DNA from: an uncultured Flavobacterium sp.
GTDB taxonomy: Bacteria > Bacteroidota > Bacteroidia > Flavobacteriales > Flavobacteriaceae
NCBI GenBank assembly: GCA_934636265.1
Contig: CAKUAD010000026.1
Coordinates: forward strand, 1-19,417
Direction: 5' to 3'
DNA: 19,417 nucleotides
Position numbers and translations under genes: made by a program
The notes under the pieces: generated by a model
Seen by the model: only the letters and a program-made list of their open reading frames with translations
What the model was told of the DNA's origin: nothing
Database searches by the model: none
In this document: one piece after another, positions 15,373 through 19,417 of the stretch
Layout of the letters: every line of letters begins with the position of its first letter
How positions within the stretch are numbered: the stretch's first letter is position 1

Positions 15373-15445
15373 GGGCTGTCCACTGTATCTTTTGCGTCTG
15401 CGCAGGCCGCCGCAAAAGGATGCCGTTGCCATCCCTCACGCGGGG
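15373..15445. repeat. Flavobacterium-type dispersed intergenic repeat
   Basis: The segment GGGCTGTCCACTGTATCTTT ... CGCAAAAGGATGCCGTTGCC ... ATCCCTCACGCGGG resembles a sequence I recall from many Flavobacterium intergenic regions ('ggctatccgctgtatctttt ... caaaaggatgccgctgccatccctcacgc'). An inner hairpin pairs ATCTTTTGCG (15387-15396) with CGCAAAAGGAT (15411-15421). It occurs once in this window, so the family assignment rests on memory. Confidence 0.5.
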
Positions 15446-15662
15446 GTTGTATCAAAAATTGCAGTCGCAACCGTTAAATCAGGATTTCTCCAGCGCTGTT
15501 TTATACGCTGAAATTTTGTCCGTAAACTTTTCAGCCGGTGCGGGCCATTGGTCTGTAAAGCGGTTGCGTTCAAACTTTCAGATGGTTATTTAGATGCGGA
15601 CAAGTGATGCAAAAGACAAGTGTCTGATATCCCAGTGTCAGCGGGATTTTTAAAAGTTGTGT

Positions 15663-15802
15663 CGGAGGTCAAGCCGGACCATCTGTCCGCTAATTTCAGT
15701 TTATTTTTAAAGGGGATAATCCCATGGTTGCCCCCTTCCCATGGAATAAAGTTATGGAATTTCCGCTCCGGTTAGGTACAGATTTTCTGCCGTTAAAGTT
15801 AA
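15663..15802 (+). repeat. 139-bp dispersed element, copy 4 (left end diverged)
   Basis: The right part matches the other copies: TTATTTTTA at 15701, CATGGTTGCCCCCTTCCCATGG, and the end GGTACAGATTTTCTGCCG then AAAGTTAA. That end is nearly the exact reverse complement of the left end of the 6105-6243 copy. From 15701 to the end it is 102 bp, against 101 bp in copy 1. The left 38 bp keep little more than ATCTGT. Confidence 0.6.
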
Positions 15803-16044
15803 ATTTATTTGAACCGTACGTGCGATTTGGAAAGGGAAGGGCGTCTTGATTCGGATTTTCAGCATGGCTCGCTAACGGCTTTGGTTGCTGCGCCCGTCCA
15901 TTGCGATAATCCTGAAACATGCGACGCTTTGGTTTAAAATGTTCGGGTAAGGTTAGTGTATCTTTTAGCAGTATGATACTCGCTAACTATTACGATTACG
16001 GGCCGCGCCCTTCACTGTGCGTAGTAGGAAGATTCTTTTGGACC

Positions 16045-16202
16045 CTCAGGATTACGGGCGGAGCCCGTGATCCTGAGTTGGGGGTTGATTCAAAATCCTG
16101 AATAACGCTTCGCGTTGTCAAGGATTTTTTGTTTTCGCGAAATGCTCAAATGAACTTGGCATTTCTTTAAAACAAAAAATCCCGACAGCAGAGCTGTCAG
16201 GA
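16045..16202. repeat. four-hairpin block, copy 2
   Basis: H1 is at 16045-16077, a 15-bp stem CTCAGGATTACGGGC with one T-G wobble. H2 is at 16092-16128 (AAAATCC/GGATTTT outside, AACGC/GCGTT inside). H3 is at 16139-16165 (GAAATGC/GCATTTC). H4 is at 16180-16202, the tRNA terminator. Order and spacing parallel 10009-10161. Several stems differ from the first copy by paired changes. Confidence 0.8.
16171..16202 (-). terminator. terminator of tRNA-Pro(TGG)
   Basis: The same 10-bp stem and AGA-type loop as at 10139-10161, followed on the minus strand by ATTTTTTGTT. It starts six bases past the tRNA 3' end. Confidence 0.85.
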
Positions 16203-16208
16203 TTTCTG

Positions 16209-16283
16209 TCGGGGTGGCAGGATTCGAACCTGCGACCTCCTGGTCCCAAACCAGGCGCGATGACCGGGCTACGCTACACCCCG
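16209..16283 (-). tRNA. tRNA-Pro (anticodon TGG)
   Basis: The acceptor arm CGGGGTG pairs with CACCCCG on the minus strand. The T-arm contains GGTTCGAATCC. The anticodon stem CCTGG/CCAGG encloses the loop TTTGGGA, giving anticodon TGG, the main reader of CCA and CCG. CCA is not encoded. It is a paralogue in function, not a close duplicate, of the GGG gene at 10167-10240, yet shares its downstream block. Confidence 0.95.
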
Positions 16284-16293
16284 AAAGCGGATG

Positions 16294-16323
16294 CAAATAT
16301 ATAACAAAATCCGACGCGTCCAA
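16294..16323 (-). promoter_or_regulatory. promoter of tRNA-Pro(TGG)
   Basis: On the minus strand TTG (16321-16323), a 19-bp spacer and TATATTTG (16294-16301) form a perfect Bacteroidota promoter 10 bp before the tRNA. It lies back to back with the trxB promoter. Confidence 0.85.
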
Positions 16324-16384
16324 AAGTTATTCACAAATAATCAAAACCTATGGATGCGCTACTGGAAATCCTGGCCAAATCGCT

Positions 16385-16392
16385 TACATTTG
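16385..16392 (+). promoter_or_regulatory. trxB -7 box
   Basis: TACATTTG matches TAnnTTTG and lies 19 bp before the trxB ATG at 16412. The upstream element is weak (CTG at 16362-16364, spacer 20). It supports the short start for trxB. Confidence 0.55.
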
Positions 16393-16411
16393 CGGGGCAA
16401 AACAAAAAATT

Positions 16412-17359
16412 ATGTCTACAAATCCTGAAGAAATAAAATGCCTCATCATCGGGTCGGGGCCTGCCGGCTACACTGCCGCTATTTACGCTGCCCGCGCTGA
16501 TATGAACCCTGTTCTTTACACCGGTATGGAACCCGGCGGACAACTTACCACCACTACCGAGGTTGACAACTTTCCCGGTTATCCGGAAGGAATCGACGGG
16601 CCTACCATGATGGTCCAACTGCAACAACAGGCCGAGCGTTTTGGCACCCAAGTCCGCATTGGCATGGTAACAGCCGTTGAATTGTCGCAGGAAAAAGGAG
16701 GCTGGCACAAGGTCACGGTAGACAACAACAAGGAAATCCTGGCCCGTACAGTGATCATTTCAACCGGAGCCACAGCCAAATACCTGGGCTTGCCAAGTGA
16801 GCAGCGACTTCGCGGCGGGGGCGTTTCAGCCTGTGCGGTTTGCGACGGATTCTTTTACAAAGGACAGGACGTGGCCATTGTGGGCGCCGGAGATACGGCT
16901 GCCGAGGAAGCTACCTATCTGGCCAACATCTGCAACAGCGTGACCATGTTGGTGCGCAAAGACCAGATGCGGGCGTCAAAAGCCATGCAGCACCGCGTCA
17001 ACAATACGCCAAACATCAAAGTACATTACAATACTGAAGTCGATGAGGTTTTGGGTGAGAATGTAGTTGAAGGCCTCAGAATGGTCAACAATGTCACCGG
17101 CGAGAAAACCGAGATTAACATCACCGGACTTTTTATCGCCATCGGCCACAAGCCAAACACTGATATTTTCAAGGGTCAGCTTGACATGGACGAGACCGGC
17201 TATCTTATCACCACCGGAAAAACTACCAAGACCAAGCTGCCGGGCGTTTTTGCCTGTGGCGACGTTCAGGACAAGGAATACCGCCAGGCGATTACCGCGG
17301 CCGGAACCGGTTGTATGGCAGCTCTCGACGCCGAGCGCTATTTGGCCACGCTGGAATAA
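16412..17359 (+). CDS. trxB: thioredoxin-disulfide reductase
   Basis: This FAD enzyme passes electrons from NADPH to thioredoxin, keeping the cytoplasm reduced. The FAD loop 'GSGPAGYTAAIYAARA' starts at residue 14 and 'EPGGQL' is at 40-45. The redox-active 'CAVC' is Cys141-Cys144. The NADPH loop 'GAGDTAAEEA' is at 158-167 and the second FAD motif 'GVFACGDVQDKEYRQ' at 278-292. The 315 residues are typical of the low-molecular-weight type. The frame stays open upstream through the antisense tRNA, but the FAD motif and the TACATTTG box at 16385 show that ATG 16412 is the start. It is monocistronic, with an intrinsic terminator directly after it. Confidence 0.97.
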   Translation: MSTNPEEIKCLIIGSGPAGYTAAIYAARADMNPVLYTGMEPGGQLTTTTEVDNFPGYPEGIDGPTMMVQLQQQAERFGTQVRIGMVTAVELSQEKGGWHKVTVDNNKEILARTVIISTGATAKYLGLPSEQRLRGGGVSACAVCDGFFYKGQDVAIVGAGDTAAEEATYLANICNSVTMLVRKDQMRASKAMQHRVNNTPNIKVHYNTEVDEVLGENVVEGLRMVNNVTGEKTEINITGLFIAIGHKPNTDIFKGQLDMDETGYLITTGKTTKTKLPGVFACGDVQDKEYRQAITAAGTGCMAALDAERYLATLE

Positions 17360-17371
17360 TCATCATAAAAC

Positions 17372-17402
17372 AAAAAAGCCCTCCGTCCGGGGGCTTTTTT
17401 TA
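17372..17402. terminator. bidirectional terminator, trxB / head-GIN gene
   Basis: AAAAAAGCCC and GGGCTTTTTT form a stem of at least 10 bp around a short GC-rich loop, with T-runs on both strands. It lies 12 bp past the trxB stop and just past the stop of the convergent head-GIN gene at 17407, so it can serve both. Confidence 0.9.
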
Positions 17403-17406
17403 TGCG

Positions 17407-18240
17407 CTATTTTAAAGGTTTCTTTCGTATCGCGGCGTTGTCGGTAAACTTGCGGATTTCTATCTTGGCCTGGTCGCCATAAAGGGTAATCTCTGATTTT
17501 CCCTGAGCTTCAATCACCGCCGTTCCGCTTACTGCCAACCCAACGTTGGCCGATCCTTCGCAAATCATTTCGGTGTTAACCACGCTCAGATTCTTGCCGG
17601 TAAAATCGGTTCCGCCGTCCATGCGCAATTTAAAATCGGCAACATCGCCTTCAATATTGGCTGAGGCTTTTTGATAGAGGTCGGCAATCATCTTTTTGGC
17701 CGAAAACAGAGCTTTGACCGTTGCGTTCTTGCTCATCTCGACCATGAGATTGTCAGCCGTTACGTTGAGTTCAGCCTTCGATTTGTCATTCCCCATCAAG
17801 GTAAAGGTTGTTGACCGGACCGTGGCGTAGGCCTTGGCGCTGCCCAGGGTTTTGATCGTAAAATTATCCAGGCGTAAATCAGTCAGTCCCGTCAGTCGCG
17901 CATCGTCTTTAATGGTAATCATGGTGAGCGCCGTATTAAAAGTAACTTGTACTGCCAGTTTTTTGTATGACGCCACGTCTTTCACCACCGACAGCCGCAG
18001 CGCTCCGCCACTTACTGAAACGGAAATTGCTTCGTGAAGGTTGTCGTCGGCTTCGGTCGAAACCTCTGTCCGGTCGCCCTGTGTTAAAAAAACCTCCAGA
18101 TTGTCATCAATTTCAATTGAGGTAAAACCTCCGGTTTCTACAGGAACAAGCGTCACATTTCTGGAGCCTTTAAGCTTTTCTTTTTGTGCAAAAGCCAGCG
18201 TAGAAATCAGCAAAACCAACAGTAGGGAAAGTTTTTTCAT
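17407..18240 (-). CDS. head GIN domain (DUF2807) protein
   Basis: The 277-residue protein has a signal peptide (about 1-18, ending 'STLAFA') and then a DUF2807/head-GIN beta-solenoid: 'FTSIEIDDNLEVFLTQGDRTEVSTEADDNL' at about 39-68 is the diagnostic opening. Such domains are common in Bacteroidota exported proteins. They are sometimes labelled 'putative auto-transporter adhesin', but their role is unproven. I use the ATG at 18240, where the signal peptide begins; the nine-codon extension to 18267 runs through the TATCTTTG box. It is followed by the shared terminator at 17372-17402. Confidence 0.88.
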   Translation of the reverse strand: MKKLSLLLVLLISTLAFAQKEKLKGSRNVTLVPVETGGFTSIEIDDNLEVFLTQGDRTEVSTEADDNLHEAISVSVSGGALRLSVVKDVASYKKLAVQVTFNTALTMITIKDDARLTGLTDLRLDNFTIKTLGSAKAYATVRSTTFTLMGNDKSKAELNVTADNLMVEMSKNATVKALFSAKKMIADLYQKASANIEGDVADFKLRMDGGTDFTGKNLSVVNTEMICEGSANVGLAVSGTAVIEAQGKSEITLYGDQAKIEIRKFTDNAAIRKKPLK

Positions 18241-18255
18241 AGAGACGGGTTTGGG

Positions 18256-18263
18256 CAAAGATA
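18256..18263 (-). promoter_or_regulatory. -7 box of the head-GIN gene
   Basis: The minus strand reads TATCTTTG, matching TAnnTTTG, 15 bp before the ATG at 18240. No TTG lies at the standard -33 spacing. It suggests the gene can be transcribed separately from the transglutaminase-like gene 36 bp upstream. Confidence 0.5.
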
Positions 18264-18276
18264 GCAATTTTGGTTC

Positions 18277-19059
18277 CTACTGCTTTTTTTTGCCCGCGCC
18301 AAAGAACAACGAGCGGTAGTTGTCGAGTACAAAGACGTAGCGGTAGTTTTGACCCATGAGAATCATCAGCCCGTGGATAAAGGCGTTGTGCCATCCGCAA
18401 AAGCGCTTCAGGTAGTGGTCATAGGTTTTGTTGGAATACCGATCGATGTAAAACGGAATGCACGATCCGGAATACGTCCGGCTGATTTTGTACATGTCGA
18501 TGCATCGGTGGCTGGAAAAGTGAACATAGCGCAAGGGTTCACCCTTTCTCAGGCTGGCAAAAAGTTCGGTTACCGACAGCGGAAGCCCATTTTGAGACTG
18601 GAACCAAAGATTCTTCATCACGTCAATGGCAATCCATCGGCCCAGCTCCTTTGAATAAATCTCGTTGATGACATGGCCCACATCAGGTGTTGATGCGCTC
18701 TCGATCGTGCCCCATTCGCGCACCCGGATGCCGGCCAAAAGACAAAAGACGTTGAATGCCTGAGCCTGGTCGCTGCAAACGCCGCCTTTTCCTTCAAGCA
18801 TCATCTCCAAGGTTTTTTCCGATTCAAAACCCAGTGCGCGGCCACCTTTGATCATCATCCGCTGTGCGACGGCAATGGCCAGCGCGCGCTCAAAATCTCC
18901 CGACGGCGAAAGTTGCATTTTGGCCAACACTTCGCGAAAAAGGGGAGGGACGTCTTCTTTACGGTTAAAGTCGTTAAAACACGACAGCCGCGCCACATCG
19001 GGTTGGTTGCGCGATTGCAGCCAAAAACGGAGGTAGTAAAATACAATGTGACGCTTCAA
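18277..19059 (-). CDS. transglutaminase-like domain protein
   Basis: A 260-residue protein with a papain-like transglutaminase core: Cys95 in 'GGVCSDQAQAFNVFCLLAGI', His129 in 'VGHVINEIY' and Asp146 in 'RWIAIDV' are in the right order and spacing for the catalytic triad. Bacterial members act as proteases, amidases or cross-linkers, so no reaction can be assigned. A hydrophobic patch near the C-terminus ('FIHGLMILMG') may anchor it. The only in-frame start before the first domain is TTG at 19059, since a TAA lies eight codons upstream. Without a signal peptide the location is unclear. It sits between two head-GIN genes, in the same direction. Confidence 0.75.
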   Translation of the reverse strand: MKRHIVFYYLRFWLQSRNQPDVARLSCFNDFNRKEDVPPLFREVLAKMQLSPSGDFERALAIAVAQRMMIKGGRALGFESEKTLEMMLEGKGGVCSDQAQAFNVFCLLAGIRVREWGTIESASTPDVGHVINEIYSKELGRWIAIDVMKNLWFQSQNGLPLSVTELFASLRKGEPLRYVHFSSHRCIDMYKISRTYSGSCIPFYIDRYSNKTYDHYLKRFCGWHNAFIHGLMILMGQNYRYVFVLDNYRSLFFGAGKKKQ

Positions 19060-19090
19060 ACCAACAGATTTGCCGCTAAGTTAATTATTT

Positions 19091-19118
19091 GAAACAAAAA
19101 ACCCGGCCGGAGCCGGGC
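19091..19118 (-). terminator. intrinsic terminator after the second head-GIN-like gene
   Basis: On the minus strand CCCGGC-TCCG-GCCGGG is followed by TTTTTTGTTTC. It begins four bases past the stop codon at 19122-19124, so it ends the upstream partial gene and separates it from the transglutaminase-like gene. Confidence 0.85.
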
Positions 19119-19121
19119 TTG

Positions 19122-19417
19122 TTAATTTCCTGAAACGCTTCCGCCGGAGCTTTCATCGCGTTTAACTTCCTTGGGCGACCCCACATATTTGACCGATCCC
19201 CCGCTGGAGGCTTTTCCGTCGATGCTGATTAGCGGCTGGATCAAAATAGAACTTCCGCTGGAGGCGTCGGCAGTAACTTTGTTGACCAGCATCTTATCGG
19301 CTTCGATCGAGCTTCCGCTGGAGGCTGAAAGATCTGCTTCGAGCGCTTTTCCGGTTAAGACCAGCGTACTGCCGCTGGAGCTTTCGCCGGTTACCTCCTC
19401 AACTTCAACCTGTAGGT
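19122..19417 (-). CDS. head-GIN (DUF2807)-like protein, 3' end only
   Basis: A reading frame enters from the right edge and stops at TAA (19122-19124). The visible 98 residues contain five evenly spaced Ser-Ser-Gly turns: 'ESSSGST', 'SASSGSS', 'DASSGSS', 'KASSGGS' and 'DESSGGS', each about 18-22 residues apart with alternating hydrophobic residues between. This is the pattern of a DUF2807-type beta-solenoid C-terminus, with the SSG marking a turn in each rung. The N-terminus, signal peptide and promoter lie outside the window. It is probably a paralogue of the gene at 17407-18240, though that protein lacks the regular SSG series. Confidence 0.8.
   Translation of the reverse strand, partial: LQVEVEEVTGESSSGSTLVLTGKALEADLSASSGSSIEADKMLVNKVTADASSGSSILIQPLISIDGKASSGGSVKYVGSPKEVKRDESSGGSVSGN

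Larger units (their letters stand above)
15246..16208. other. long non-coding region between udk and tRNA-Pro(TGG)
   Basis: About 960 bp without a supportable gene. It contains a dispersed repeat (15373-15445), a diverged copy of the 139-bp element (15663-15802), a hairpin at 15952-15987 (GTTAG/CTAAC and GTATC/GATAC arms), a decayed GATTACGGGC unit near 15993, and the second four-hairpin block (16045-16202). Short open frames in both directions share no family features. Confidence 0.7.

Noticed and set aside
15696..15920. Minus-strand ORF of 74 codons over repeat copy 4
   Set aside because: Its second half is the repeat element; the frame is not kept in all other copies.
16214..16411. N-terminal extension of trxB
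   Set aside because: Reads antisense through tRNA-Pro(TGG) and its promoter; TrxB begins at the ATG before the FAD motif.
18241..18267. Nine-codon extension of the head-GIN gene
   Set aside because: Runs through the TATCTTTG box and would bury the signal peptide.
19122..19417. Evenly spaced short repeats as a possible CRISPR array
   Set aside because: The repeats are 9-10 bp, fall in one open frame and encode Ser-Ser-Gly turns.

Overview
This window is a piece of a Bacteroidota chromosome, most likely from the Flavobacteriia. The evidence is a secreted peptidase with a C-terminal 'FYPNPAQN' (type IX secretion) sorting domain, the gene order parA-parB-DUF5683-dapB-lepB-wbqC, a long signal peptidase I with a membrane-rich N-terminal extension, head-GIN (DUF2807) proteins, and promoters with the Bacteroidota pattern TTG-N19-TAnnTTTG. 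Coding regions look fairly GC-balanced, while some intergenic repeats are AT-rich. Almost every protein gene lies on the minus strand; trxB is the only clear plus-strand gene. No prophage, CRISPR array, transposase or defence cassette was found. Most protein genes are core housekeeping genes, and the less explained material is between them.

Layout: (1) 1-474 is non-coding and holds two 139-bp repeat elements in a 261-bp tandem arrangement. (2) 475-5769 (minus) is parA, parB, a DUF5683 membrane protein, dapB, lepB and wbqC, closely packed except for 171 bp between dapB and lepB. (3) 5770-6299 holds the parA promoter and a third, inverted repeat copy. (4) 6300-9735 (minus) is an SDR of the 2,4-dienoyl-CoA reductase type, a PLP aminotransferase, and a secreted M23 peptidase. 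(5) 9736-10289 is a hairpin-rich block followed by tRNA-Pro(GGG). (6) 10290-15218 (minus) is a translationally coupled cluster: udk, ftsB/divIC-like gene, methylmalonyl-CoA mutase small subunit, a TonB C-terminal-domain protein, mutase large subunit. (7) 15219-16283 is a long non-coding stretch with two kinds of dispersed repeat, a second copy of the hairpin block, and tRNA-Pro(TGG). (8) 16412-17359 (plus) is trxB. (9) 17407-19417 (minus) is a head-GIN protein, a transglutaminase-like protein, and the 3' end of a second head-GIN-like protein with repeated SSG motifs.

Functional links: ParA/ParB handle chromosome segregation and the FtsB-like protein acts in division. LepB processes exported proteins, several of which are encoded here. 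The mutase subunits interconvert succinyl-CoA and methylmalonyl-CoA, and a predicted periplasmic TonB-domain protein is embedded between them with overlapping stop/start codons. The best candidates for something undescribed are the four-hairpin block found beside both tRNA-Pro genes, whose two copies differ by compensatory base changes, and the 139-bp element with TTAAC...GTTAA ends.
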